A stretch of DNA of 64,000 nt from Cryoendolithus antarcticus (lineage: Eukaryota > Ascomycota > Dothideomycetes > Cladosporiales > Cladosporiaceae): positions 62,001 through 126,000 of the forward strand of contig NAJO01000045.1 of assembly GCA_002077065.1 (NCBI GenBank), given 5' to 3'. The notes under the pieces are model-generated. The model saw nothing but the letters and a program-made list of their open reading frames with translations. It did no database searches and was not told where the DNA came from. Position 1 is the first letter of the stretch. Every line of letters starts with the position of its first letter. Made by a program: the position numbers and the translations under genes. Shown here piece after piece: positions 1 through 10,102 of this stretch.

Positions 1-129
1 CAGAGAGAACTTCGCAACAAGGCGACGTCGTCACTAGACTTCAGCGTCGAAGAGGCATTGGTGGTACTTTCGCGGTCTGGGCTGCCTTTGGAAGTTATAC
101 GGGAGCAGATAGAGAGGATGAGGATATGA
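1..129 (+). CDS. 3' end of a DUF6590-array (family A) gene, partial
   Basis: Frame 1 is open from the first base to TGA at 127-129 and gives 42 residues; the start lies outside the window. The last ~30 residues (from SLDFSVEEALVVLSRSGL) form a predicted two- to three-helix segment. Its pattern, 'A..AL...G....A/I...L', matches the extreme C-termini of the three complete DUF6590 genes downstream (for example AIDALMARGFSREQARQVL in the 5813-7670 gene). I infer that it is a fourth, most upstream member of the same tandem family on the same strand. The segment looks like a UBA-type helical bundle. No DUF6590 residues are in view, so family membership rests on this motif and position only. Confidence 0.55.
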   Translation, partial: QRELRNKATSSLDFSVEEALVVLSRSGLPLEVIREQIERMRI

Positions 130-850
130 ATGTTCAGTAAGCTCACGAATCGACTCTAACTCACTCGATACTCACTGTCAACGTATTGTATCCGTGGGAT
201 GACACTTCCTGACCCCTAAATACTCGATCGTAGTATTGTAACAGTTCTGCCGCTGCGAACGTTGGAAGGTGCCGGCGCAGGAGTCCCGCCGACGCTGCCG
301 TGAGCGTTAGTGATGCACAGCATAGAGTAATCGAATCCTACAAAACGGACTTACGTGATCACAGAGCGTCGTCTATTGCTTGGAATCATGTATGAGCGAT
401 ACCAAGGTACGCACATTAGCATCTGCTGCATGATTGCCTGAGGCTTTCAAGGCTGAATTGCAGCGGACTCGCGTTGTTCCAAGCCATGATCGTCCTGGCT
501 CAATCTGTCCTACGACCCTACAGTGTACGCGACATCATTCTGATTCAAACCCAAATGATCCGAGTGTTCTCGGTCTCACGCAGTAGCGGTCCACTAGGTG
601 TCGGACAGCCTCACTGACACGTAAGTAGAGTCTTGAACAGCTGCAGACTTCGAGAGGTTTGCTGCATGTGGCATTTGTGGCTGCACGGCCCCGCCTCGCA
701 GCTCGCACCTCCCGAAATGCTGACAGTCTTGCTTCTTGTCTGCTTCTCGCGGATCCAAAAGACACGTCTGTGGGTGATGACTGACGCCGTTTAGTTGGCC
801 GGGCGCTCTCACGCCGGGGCGTGGCTTGCTGTACCCTTGGCAACGACAGC
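130..850. other. Intergenic region between two tandem family A genes
   Basis: About 720 bases between the stop of the partial gene and the start of the next family A gene. Open frames here are short and lack family motifs. I see no convincing TATA box or repeat. It presumably holds the terminator of the upstream gene and the promoter of the 851-2524 gene. Confidence 0.5.
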
Positions 851-2524
851 ATGGCTTCAGCAGGGACACCACCAGGCTGGAAATACAGCCCAAAACTGCA
901 GGGCTACTACTATATCGATGAGCGCGGCGACCGTCCGAAGACCTTGGTGACCTCCGATGGACGCCGGTACCCCGTCGACGGCAGCGTCCCATGGACGATG
1001 GAGGCAGCAGCAATGTCAAATCGAAGTTTAACCCGGACGGGGATCACTCGCGCATCAGACTATCAGGTTTCACCGAGGACACCACGTACGCAACCTTTCG
1101 AAGTAGCAGGCGGTCGTGGGCAGTTCACTCGTTATGCCGCGCCCAGTCCGGACACTACGCGCCCAGCACATCCGACTGTTTCCCGTGCTGTTACTGGTGG
1201 CAGTGCTCGCGCAACGCAATACCGTGCAGTCCCTGTCCGAGGATCAGACCTGGTGAACGCAAGGCCCAGCGCGGCACGACGGCCAGATCAGCTTGACCAG
1301 CCACGGCTTGAAACTCTGCTCAACGAAGGTGAGTGGCTCACTGCACTAAGCTAGCTCCGCCCTAACGCGACGATTCTGTAGAGTACAAGGTCCAGAACCA
1401 CCCTCGAAGTTTCTATGTCACTGGGAAGGTAATTACAATTCTTTTGCGCCGTGTCAAGTACAACGCTTACATTTCGAAAGGTCTTCATGACTCTATGGGC
1501 TGAACCTGCGAGAGCGAACAGCACAAAGTCTAATAGTGGAGAGATTTCAGATAGCGTTGTGACTGAGGGTCCCAATGGTGAACTGATCTTCTCGAAAGTA
1601 CGACGTTTTGTTGTTATCCGCACAGGGGATAGATCTTGCAGTGCACTGTGAGTCGGTGTCTGGTGTACTTGTCACAGCATACTAACGCCATTTGATGCAG
1701 CCCTATTGTGACATATACAAGCGCGAAAGCCTTAGCGCCCGGGTATCTAGCCTCTGAGCATGGGATAATATATAGCGGAGAGCGGCCTATCGATGAAGCA
1801 CGTCACCTTCCGGGCCTCCTCCCGCAAGCCGTGAGGGTGCAGCTTGACAATCCCAGCGCAAGACTCGATACCCAAACCCTAGTGGATTACAGCGCAGTTC
1901 ATACGATTGATCACGATCTGAAGGTCAAGTCACTTGGTCGGATCGATGACGACTCTACAGAGGCTCTGCTGAAACAATGGAAAAACGTGTTTGTTGCAAA
2001 GGTTCCTCTCGTGGGATCATCTCCACCCCGCATAGACAACGGCGCTGCTCGAAGACAGGTAGGCCAGACACTTGGGCGATGTATATCTGTGGTTGGGCCC
2101 ATGAATTAATACTACACAGCTTGACCGAAGCACAGGTACACGCCAAGGAGCAGTACCTGAAGCAAGAAGCCCTTCCTATCGCTCGAGTTCGTACGATGCA
2201 GCATCGCTCGCCAACTCAGTCGCTGCTCTCAACCTTGCCGGAAAGAATGATGAAGAAGCACGTGGTGACTCCGAAGCCGAAGCGTCAGAATCCGACTCCA
2301 GTGACGCATCGAACGACATCGCCGTATCACACGAGATCAGTCAGTCGACGCCAGACTTACAAACACGGCTGACCGCCAGAAGTGACGATGGAAGATCTAA
2401 GTCCACTGCCAACGCTTTCGATACGGCAATCAGTGCGCTTCAGAATGCTGGATACACACGACCGGAAGCCGTCGCTCTGTTGCGCCAGGCATCTCACACT
2501 CGTGCCAATTTGAGGAAGTCTTAG
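851..2524 (+). CDS. DUF6590 domain protein, family A member A2 (five exons)
   Basis: Function unknown. Hand-spliced exons are 851-1328, 1382-1428, 1481-1647, 1701-2058 and 2120-2524, giving 484 aa. Introns have GT..AG ends, and intron 3 carries a perfect ACTAAC branch site. The start at 851 (MASAGTPPGWKYS) places a W/Y-rich motif (GYYYIDERG) at residues ~9-30, as in the paralogues. DUF6590 covers about 160-327: VFMTLWAEPA, then KVRRFVVIRTGDRSCSAL, a GIIYSGERP segment, and a closing LLKQWKNVFV. A Ser/Asp/Glu-rich linker follows. Residues ~450-478 form a UBA-like helical motif (AISALQNAGYTRPEAVALL). The second exon is only 47 nt. The gene is convergent with the family B gene at 3472-5052. DUF6590 is a Pfam domain of unknown function found in fungi; the splice model is supported by the paralogue at 5813-7670. 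Confidence 0.85.
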
Positions 2525-3471
2525 TCTTGCGTCGTATGGGCAGCGTTCTTCAGGTCTCATGAACTCATGTAGGCATGAAAAACGATGATGCTGCCGCAGA
2601 GGGAATTTTCGGGACGGACGCGACGTATGTCGACGATGATAATGTTACTTTAATTACTAAGATCGTCCATCACCGACACAAGTCGGCGTGGCCATCATTA
2701 CCGCGCGGGCTCAGTTTACCACTCCAATACTTTTTTCAAAGTCTCCACCGCCAAGACGCCGAGCGGGTATGTCCGCACCGGTGAAGGGTTGCATGCGCCA
2801 TGTTATGCATGTACACAGTATGGGCCGCCATCGGCTCCACATGAGAGAGCAGAATCTATGGAGACGAGTGCGCAGCGTAAGGACAGACCCGACTTGATGA
2901 GCACCCTCCTTGTCGGTCAAGTGGTGTAACGGAACTGCTCTCATGACGCACTCCCCTACACCTGTGCCACGTGGTTGCCTTGGCCCCGGAGTACTTCGCG
3001 TTACCGCCATTTTAAGGCAACCTGTCAGAGTGTGCCGCAGAGGATGATTGGAATTCCGGTCATTCCGCGAGTCTACTGTTGTTTCATCGGAATCTAGGAT
3101 ATTGAGGTGCACTGTCGTGCTTACATGTGCTAAATGGAATAGCGGCGTGCGCTGATCAAGCATATGTCTTCCACAGCTTACCCGAACAAAGCGCCCGTAC
3201 TTTGCAGCCTCGATCGTGTGTCGGTTGATTTGCCGTACAAGGCGCACACTAGCCCATGTTGAGGTCAGAGGATCGCCCAGCATACATTCTCAGATAAGAA
3301 GAGTCTCACATTGCTATCGTCGATCTGAAACAGTACAAGACCAAATTTCGACGGGCTCGTCATAAAATGCACGCTGTAGTACGAAGAAAATGAAAGATTC
3401 GTACAGAATAGAAGCATCCTTTCCTGACAAGGAAGCCTAACAAAATCATAAAGTCACCTCCAGATGTATAC
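2525..3471. other. Convergent intergenic region between A2 and B1
   Basis: About 950 bases between two converging 3' ends. There are short open frames on both strands (up to ~190 codons on the minus strand at 2711-3283). None has a recognisable motif or a plausible exon structure. No repeats were noticed. The region must contain both polyadenylation signals but is long for that purpose; it may hold decayed sequence. Confidence 0.5.
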
Positions 3472-5052
3472 TCAAGGCGTAGGCGGGGCGGAAGTTAGCA
3501 ACTTAGACAGCCACGTTCGAGCATCAGCGAGTGTATCGCCCAGTAGAGTACTCCAGTGGGCTTTAGGTGTGGTCGTCGACTTTGTGTCCTTGGTATCTTC
3601 ACCCCAAAGGCCAAGGACCCGCCGATTTGCTCTGATGTCTATGTCAAGACACGGTGCACTGGCTAGATCGAGATGATGTAGTCGTCCCAAGGTCTCCTGT
3701 GCCTCTTCTACGACAACATTTACCCATGATGATGCTGCGGATCTTGCGATTGACGATCCTGCCAAATTGAAAGACCGTCCTCGCTCGCAAGTAACACCCG
3801 CGTCCTCGAACTGCTTGCCCTTGTCATCCTCTGATGCACCGCGACTGTGTTGTGAGGCGCATTCATGAACGAGTTGGCTGGGATCCACATAAATTGACTG
3901 CAGCTCATTGGCGTCATTCACGTCCTGGCTATGACCTAGCAAAGGCTGCTGTGAATGCTCGATTCCCGGTGTTTCAAGATCAGCCATCCACCGAGACACG
4001 TGCTCGTTCATGCCAGCCAAGCCTAGCATGCTCCGAGCAGCTGGCTTCATTCCACCAGATCGCAGGCGGTTGCTGAATTCAACATCTAGTGGCCGTAGAA
4101 CAGGGCCAGGATCCGAGAGCGACAGGACATCGTCTTCGTGGTCCTCCAACAAGACTTCCGAGAGATCTGCTTCACTATCGTCAGGGACACGCATGCCCGC
4201 GTCCAGATCTAGCCCCGCAGCAATACACTGCGTGCGCAGCCGTTCTGCCTCGTCGATGTGGCGATCAAGACTTACTGCGATCAGAGCGCGTTTATGTAGA
4301 TACTCATCGTGGAACACGTCATCAGGGACTGAAACCTCAAGCCCTTGATCCTGCTGAAAGTCCCGAGTCGTGACCTCCTCCGCGTACCAGTAGTCCAAGT
4401 TCACCAGTGCATCTCCTTGCAGCTTGACTTCGCCAGCCGCCTCATAGTACAGTTCAAGAAGAGGTGGTAATGTCCGAGACTTGGGAGACTGAGGATCGGA
4501 CAGGAGTGCATGATCTGGGACATCCACGTTGCCGACGTTGACCTTCGTCTGCGGTGCCATGATCTTCTCGAGGAGCTCACGAAGCATCGGAATCTGAATC
4601 AGGTCTAAGAATCGACGAGCGCTTCGAAGGAATTGTGCTTCACGCAGCTTCGGTGCTTGAAGTGGCGGCGCGAGAGCAGCTGACGTGGTCAAGGTCTCGC
4701 CATAAGTAGCAAGTGCGGCAGACGGGGTCATCTCAATGGCATCGTGCTGCCGTTCCAAGTCGTTCAAAACTTCGGTCAGCTCGCGTACATATTCGGTATC
4801 GCCGAGGAGCGAACGGCGCCGTTCATCTGTGGGAGATGTGACGTTGGATGAGACCTGGTCGATCTGTCGACTCGATGCGGAGTCGTGGGTGATAGAGAAC
4901 AGCGGTTCGCTCATGACTTGGTGGACTGCGACAGATGATGCTGGACTGCTGGGGACGTGAACGTGCACTTCTGGCGGACTGGGTACATTGCCATTATAGC
5001 TGGATCTCTTCTCTGCTTCGAAGTCTTGACTAGACGTCAATATTGGTTCCAT
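3472..5052 (-). CDS. Family B coiled-coil protein B1
   Basis: Single-exon 526-aa protein starting at ATG 5052 and ending at TGA 3472-3474. No known domain was recognised. Residues ~85-110 and 135-165 look like short helical or coiled-coil stretches. Residues ~198-287 form a module shared with the two other family B proteins in this window. It begins LLELYYEAAGEV, continues through a 'DQ..EVS..DD.F...Y' stretch, and ends in an E/R/L-rich helix finishing AAGLDLDAG. After an acidic linker, a second shared motif (HVSRWMADLE) lies near residue 355. The rest is low complexity and probably disordered. No signal peptide or membrane segment is seen, so it is likely soluble. It is divergent from the DUF6590 gene at 5813 (760-base shared upstream region) and convergent with the one ending at 2524. 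Confidence 0.8.
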   Translation of the reverse strand: MEPILTSSQDFEAEKRSSYNGNVPSPPEVHVHVPSSPASSVAVHQVMSEPLFSITHDSASSRQIDQVSSNVTSPTDERRRSLLGDTEYVRELTEVLNDLERQHDAIEMTPSAALATYGETLTTSAALAPPLQAPKLREAQFLRSARRFLDLIQIPMLRELLEKIMAPQTKVNVGNVDVPDHALLSDPQSPKSRTLPPLLELYYEAAGEVKLQGDALVNLDYWYAEEVTTRDFQQDQGLEVSVPDDVFHDEYLHKRALIAVSLDRHIDEAERLRTQCIAAGLDLDAGMRVPDDSEADLSEVLLEDHEDDVLSLSDPGPVLRPLDVEFSNRLRSGGMKPAARSMLGLAGMNEHVSRWMADLETPGIEHSQQPLLGHSQDVNDANELQSIYVDPSQLVHECASQHSRGASEDDKGKQFEDAGVTCERGRSFNLAGSSIARSAASSWVNVVVEEAQETLGRLHHLDLASAPCLDIDIRANRRVLGLWGEDTKDTKSTTTPKAHWSTLLGDTLADARTWLSKLLTSAPPTP

Positions 5053-5812
5053 AGCCGATGTGCAGTCGCCTTAATGGAGGCACAGGTGAATGAGGGTGCC
5101 AACAGATGGACTATGGCAAGGAGAGCGGCTGCACACGTGTGCCGCAAGCCTCGTCCCGGAATGCGCCCTGGTCAGTGCAGGAGTGATCACAAATGTATCA
5201 GCCGATGACAGCGTCCGTGTTTGATTGTGATCATTTAGCAGCGGCAAGTCAGGGTCTTGCATTGTTACCTTATCAACTCGTCATATGGACTGAGCAAGGC
5301 TGCGTTCACAGAGTGTTGTATCGCTGCCCTATCAACGCACAAGCATTAGCGTCATGCCGCGCTGGTGGCGTCCCTCCTTGATACCGTACCTCCTGTACAG
5401 GTGTCACAAGCTCATGCAGCTCGGCAGACACTTCACGGCGCTTCTGGAACGACCGTCCTGCTACTCCTTAACTCGCCTATTATGCATGGGATTACCGAGG
5501 GCCAGCGGGACACAGCACAAGCTCGTCGTCTGCCGCTCGCGACATCCCACGCGTGGCGCGTAGACCCTCCTGCATAGGTATCTTACTTGAACATTGTCGC
5601 TACCATGTGCGTCTTCAAGATACAACGGACGGTCTCGTTCCGCCTAAATGACTGCGTCGCCACACCACTACATCTTGGCTAGCCCTCCACCTGCCGCAGA
5701 GCCGCAGTGTAGATTGGGAAGTCGGTAGCACAAGTATCGCTCCTCTGCTCGTTTCACTTCACATCGGACTCCCACAGCAGAGCACACCCTGGATCACCGC
5801 CAATGATTCAGT
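5053..5812. promoter_or_regulatory. Shared divergent upstream region of B1 and A3
   Basis: A 760-base interval between the start codons of a family B gene (minus) and a family A gene (plus). It has the length and position expected of a bidirectional promoter. I see no clear TATA box or repeated element. A similar 794-base divergent interval separates B3 and A4. The regulatory role is inferred from geometry only. Confidence 0.4.
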
Positions 5813-5847
5813 ATGTCAAACTCCAATGGCTGGATCTGGAGCGATAA
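5803..5847 (+). promoter_or_regulatory. Short upstream ORF overlapping the A3 start codon
   Basis: An ATG at 5803 lies ten bases before the chosen A3 start (5813), in a different frame. It opens a 14-codon ORF that ends at TAA 5845-5847, inside the A3 coding sequence. If the transcript starts upstream of 5803, scanning ribosomes would meet this ATG first, which could lower A3 translation. Whether it is in the mRNA is unknown. Confidence 0.3.
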
Positions 5848-7670
5848 TTTGGGCAAATACTATCAATACACTGGACGTCCCGATGTCATCATCACCAGCG
5901 ACGGAGTGCGACTCCCAGTTTCTGCACTGTCGGCGCCTCGTATCTTGCCAGGTCCTGCGACTGCGCGGCCCATCCCAGGCAGCGATTTGAGCTCGACATC
6001 GGTGGAACCGGGTCCGAGACGGGATGGATTTGACCCATCTAGGTTGAGTACAAGCCCTAAGTACTACACCACCGGTAGGGTGTCTAGCTTGGCAGAGGGG
6101 ATGGACGCAATGACACTCTCGACCCCAAGGACGGAGCCGAATTCAGCTGTCCATCGAGGTGTCGATCGTCAGACACGAATCCAGTCGGCTATCAAGTTTG
6201 AACCGAAGGAAGACATCACGCAGCCGGATCTGTACCGCAAAGGCGTCAGGGCCTATGGGAAGTTAGTGGCTACCGAGAGTGAAGACAACGAGGAGTTTTT
6301 GGATCCAGGTGAATGGCTGCAGACAGACGCGCACTGTTGTCGCTGCTGACGGGTCAATAACAGCATATCGAGTACGCAAGCAGGCAACCAAGTTTTTCGT
6401 ATTGGGGAAGGTCGGCAAACCAAAGAAACAATAATTGAACCTGGGCAAAGTTTGCTGACAGTCTGCAGGTTTTCCTGGTCTTGTGGGCAGAACCAGCAAG
6501 CGCAAACAGTTTTGTCACTAGACTCTATACTGGTGGTGTCATACCTGGTCGACACAAGGAGAGGATATTCACGAAAGTCCGACGATTTGTGGTCATCCGA
6601 GCTGGTGATAGGAGCTGCAGTGCTTTGTAAGTCCCGCAAATATCCAGCCCGAGCGACAGTACCCTGATTGTGACTGATCGTGGATTCGCAGACCAATCTT
6701 GACATACGACCACCAGGGCGCAAAGAAAAGGCTCCTCAATGCCTCTGAGAACGGCATCATTTTCACCGGGAAAGCTGTCCCTGCAGGCGCACCACGGGTA
6801 CCCGGTCTGCTAGATCAACCCATTCGGGTCAATGCAGACGACCCGACCGATAAGCTCGACGTCGAGTCTCTGATCCACTACGGCAAGGTCTACACTATTG
6901 AGCACAATATTAAAGTGAAACCCTTCGGAATGGTGCATGACAATTCTGTGCAGCCTCTCCTACAGCAGTTCTCGAACGTTTGGGTATATCGTGTTGGGCT
7001 GCCTCTTGCTAATCCAAATCCTTCGTCTAATCCCCGCTCTGCGCATTCCCAGAGCGGCAGTGCATCGAATCCTGGGGGCTATCGTCGAGACAGCGACGTC
7101 ACGCAGGTACGGCGACCGCTGGAGCTTACAGAGCGGCAACGCGCTGGAATTGAGCAGCATGGGGCTGTGGCGGAGAGGCTCATGAGGAATCCCTCGGATG
7201 GAGGTAGACGCTCCACTCGTCAATCCGGCCGAGGCTCTGGGGCTGGCAGTGAGGCGGCTGAGAGCTCGACCGCAGGGAGACGTCGGGCGGAAACAGCTCT
7301 GTACCACCGTCTTCGCAATAGGCTACTCGAACAAGGCTATGGTGAAGAAGAAGCAGACAGTAGAGCAAGGCAAGGTGTGCTGACAGCTAGGACCGTTCAA
7401 GCGACCTCACAGCGTACTACGACGCAGAGTCCGGGTGAGGAAGGCGAAGCGGCCCAGTCCGACGACGACTCCGGGAGCGGCGAGGATGATCATGATCAGA
7501 GCGAGGCATCTGCGGATGCTACGCAAGGCTCTCAGGCTTCAGCCAGGGAGCTTGCAATCGATGCACTCATGGCGCGCGGGTTCTCGAGGGAGCAAGCACG
7601 ACAAGTCTTGGCAGAGGTTGCGGCTCGCCAAAGTCAGGACACCAGCAAAGGGAAGACACGACAGGTTTAA
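5813..7670 (+). CDS. DUF6590 domain protein, family A member A3 (four exons)
   Basis: Function unknown. Exons are 5813-6308, 6364-6410, 6469-6626 and 6692-7670, giving 559 aa. The first three introns fall at the same protein positions as in A2, and exon 2 is again exactly 47 nt. Intron 2 would use a weak donor (GTCGGC), but the join gives FFVLGK followed by VFLVLWAEPA, matching the paralogues. The N-terminal motif GWIWSDNLGKYYQY is at residues 6-19. DUF6590 is at about 166-330, with KVRRFVVIRAGDRSCSAL, NGIIFTGKAV and LLQQFSNVWV. The long C-terminal tail is Ser/Arg/Gln/Asp-rich and disordered. It contains one degenerate (LRNRLLEQGYGEEEA) and one clear UBA-like motif (AIDALMARGFSREQARQVL, ~520-548). 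It is divergent from B1 and convergent with B2. The A2 last intron is absent here. Confidence 0.85.
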
Positions 7671-8683
7671 CGACATAACACATGACTTTCACATTATCAG
7701 TATTGGGCAACATGAGACAGATCGGAGCTTTTCTTAGTGTGGCTTTACGAGACATGGAGACCGGAATTTTGATCAGCGTTATTGCAGGTGCTCAATGACG
7801 CTACGACTATACGCGCCTTCCTGGAGACAGTCACCTGTCTTTTGGCGGGCAACAGAACGGCGGAGAGCAAGTTTGTGCGGCCAAGGCGTTTATGTAGCAG
7901 AGGAGCTTCGGTACATAGTCGAAGCATAGTTTTACCATGTCGCCACACTGCTCACGCTGACGTCGGGTTCCGTCGTAGCCTGCCGATGATTTGTAGAGAA
8001 TAAAATTTTCGAGAACGTATCCTGCACCCTTGAGATACATGTGGGAAGCGACGTACATGGCAATCGTTCGTTTCTATCTACGATGCGTCCTGTCCTCGAT
8101 GTCCCCCTGCCTCTCTGCCTTCTCCAGCCTCCCGATCTTTCCCATCTTACCGAGCGGTGCGGCTCAAGGAGTTGACTCCGATTGTTCAATATCAACAGAC
8201 CAGGAGCTTCGAGTCTGGATCCGAGAGTTGAAGACAATGCCGGCCCTGCAACAGCCGGAGAGTAGGGAGACGACTAGCTTGACACAGAAGCTGACTAGTC
8301 ATAGATGCGTAAATCTGACTAGGGCAGATGGCCTTCGGCGTGAGGTGGAGTCATCATGTCAGCTGCCATACCACGCGCGACCCGGTCAATGCCAGCCATC
8401 AATTCTACTGGCCACGCCCGCCAAATATACAGACGTCCTTTGCAGCTGTCATACACCATCGCTGCACAATACAAGACATCGTGGGCTATCAGCAAAGCTC
8501 GAGGCGCTTCTTGTTGGCACGCTCAAGCTGGAACGATCGGTCAACAGCACAATCGCGATCCGTTTTCTTTGATCAGTGTCCAATCTGTGACAGTTATTCT
8601 CAACAAAATGCAGGGGTGGCTTGGTGGGAACAGCGGCGGACATCCAGCGCGAGCACACGAGCGAGCGAGTGGCTGCCAAATGC
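7671..8683. other. Convergent intergenic region between A3 and B2
   Basis: About 1 kb between converging 3' ends. A 180-codon plus-strand open frame (8030-8572) has no recognisable domain, no ATG at its head and unbiased composition. I regard it as chance. No repeats or RNA genes were noticed. Confidence 0.5.
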
Positions 8684-10102
8684 TCAAGTCGGACCAGCAG
8701 TCATCTCCAGATCTGGTGATAGCAAGTCGTCGTCACCGGTCCCATGCCCAGCATCATGCGACAAGTCGGGAAGCGGATCCGTCGCAATACCAGCTCGTTC
8801 TTGCGGTAAGGTAAGAGTGTCTGCTGAGCTGACAAGCGCATCAGTCGGCCTGCCCCATGTACTCGGCGTCAAGGAACTCGCATCGTCATCAAAGCTAGTA
8901 TAGTATGTTTCGGTGGTATCTGGGTTGGTGGAGATGCTTGCAATCCAGTCGTCCACACTGGATCCTCCACTGATGGCTATCGTGCCGAAGCTCGGCCGCT
9001 CACGTAGGCCGGTTACTCCGCCGTGGACCTGTGCTGCGGCATCGTCGAAGTCTAGTAGACTTATAATCTTCGAGCCTTCGTCTGCCGGACCGAATGGGAC
9101 CAAAAGCGTGGCTCCGGTGCTGATCTTGTGCTCAGACTGATGCTCAAAAGCAACCTCGGACTCTTCGTCCTTGCGGTGGCCAGCAGTCAGATCTAGACCT
9201 GCCTGCTCACACCTTACTCGGAGCGCATCAACCTCTCCAGCTGCGATGTCAAGCTCGGCTTTCAGTATTCTGTGTTCGCGCTCGTAGGTTGCTTCAAAAT
9301 CTACGTCCGCAACACTTAGTACTTCTGCCTGATCCTCACGAAGCCCACGACTTGCGAGCTCATGGTAGTGCTGCTCCTGTAGATCCCACAGACGCTCTGC
9401 CATGATGCTAACATCACCGGCGCGATCGTAGTACTCTGCCAGTACAGGGTCTAGTCTCGTGAGAGACGATGTATTGCTCCCAGGACTGGGTGGGACTTCA
9501 AAGGCGCGAGTCGTGTCGTCATTTGAGCTTTCATTTGCCAGGGTAAGCTCGGAAAGATGTGATGCAGCATCCATGAACCTTGTGATCACTCTGTTCAATC
9601 GGATCTCGAGCTCTGCCAGTTGACGCTGTAAGCCTGACGCTTCAAGAAATTGAGTCTCGAATCTCGTGCGATCGTTGTCTAGTCGAGATCGGAGCACATG
9701 TTGATGCTTGTTGGCGAAAGGCACTTGAATGGCAGCGTATTGCATCGTGGTTTCGTACGCTCTGCTGGATTCACGGTAATAGGTGTCATACCGGTAATGC
9801 CTCTCCCAAGAGACTCTCACCTGCGCCCGTAGCAGGTCGACGTCGGCACGATGCGCAGCAAGACTTTTCCTCGTCCGGTCCACAGCATAAGCTGTGTGTT
9901 GTAATCTTGCAGTATGCGACTCAGTCCGTGAAAAATTCATTCCAGCGGGGTCGTAAGGCACTGAGGTTTGCGGTGTCGGGAACTCAGTTGAAGCCTGGTG
10001 ACTGGCGGATACTGCGTCCGCTTTGATCCCATCGAGCGAGGCATTGTAGTGCTCGAGATCGCGCACGGGAGACTCTGACGCTCCGCTGGGCGCCAATGCC
10101 AT
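8684..10102 (-). CDS. Family B coiled-coil protein B2
   Basis: Single-exon 472-aa protein (ATG at 10102, TGA at 8684-8686). No named domain was recognised. Residues ~60-190 are predicted almost entirely helical, with heptad-like spacing of L, I and A and many R/E/Q, consistent with a coiled coil. The shared family B module is at ~217-308 (LAEYYDRAGDVSIMAERLW, then SVADVDFEATYEREH and a final helix ending in AGLDLTAG). The W-[MI] motif SVDDWIASIS is near residue 386. The C-terminal ~90 residues are acidic and low complexity. It converges with the DUF6590 gene A3. Unlike B1 and B3, no family A gene lies divergently upstream; 10.1-12.2 kb looks empty. I infer a soluble structural or adaptor protein; no enzymatic motif is visible. 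Confidence 0.8.
   Translation of the reverse strand: MALAPSGASESPVRDLEHYNASLDGIKADAVSASHQASTEFPTPQTSVPYDPAGMNFSRTESHTARLQHTAYAVDRTRKSLAAHRADVDLLRAQVRVSWERHYRYDTYYRESSRAYETTMQYAAIQVPFANKHQHVLRSRLDNDRTRFETQFLEASGLQRQLAELEIRLNRVITRFMDAASHLSELTLANESSNDDTTRAFEVPPSPGSNTSSLTRLDPVLAEYYDRAGDVSIMAERLWDLQEQHYHELASRGLREDQAEVLSVADVDFEATYEREHRILKAELDIAAGEVDALRVRCEQAGLDLTAGHRKDEESEVAFEHQSEHKISTGATLLVPFGPADEGSKIISLLDFDDAAAQVHGGVTGLRERPSFGTIAISGGSSVDDWIASISTNPDTTETYYTSFDDDASSLTPSTWGRPTDALVSSADTLTLPQERAGIATDPLPDLSHDAGHGTGDDDLLSPDLEMTAGPT

Noticed and set aside
8030..8572. Plus-strand 180-codon open frame between A3 and B2
   Set aside because: It has no ATG at its head, no domain, and a composition typical of random open frames. 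It lies between two convergent real genes.
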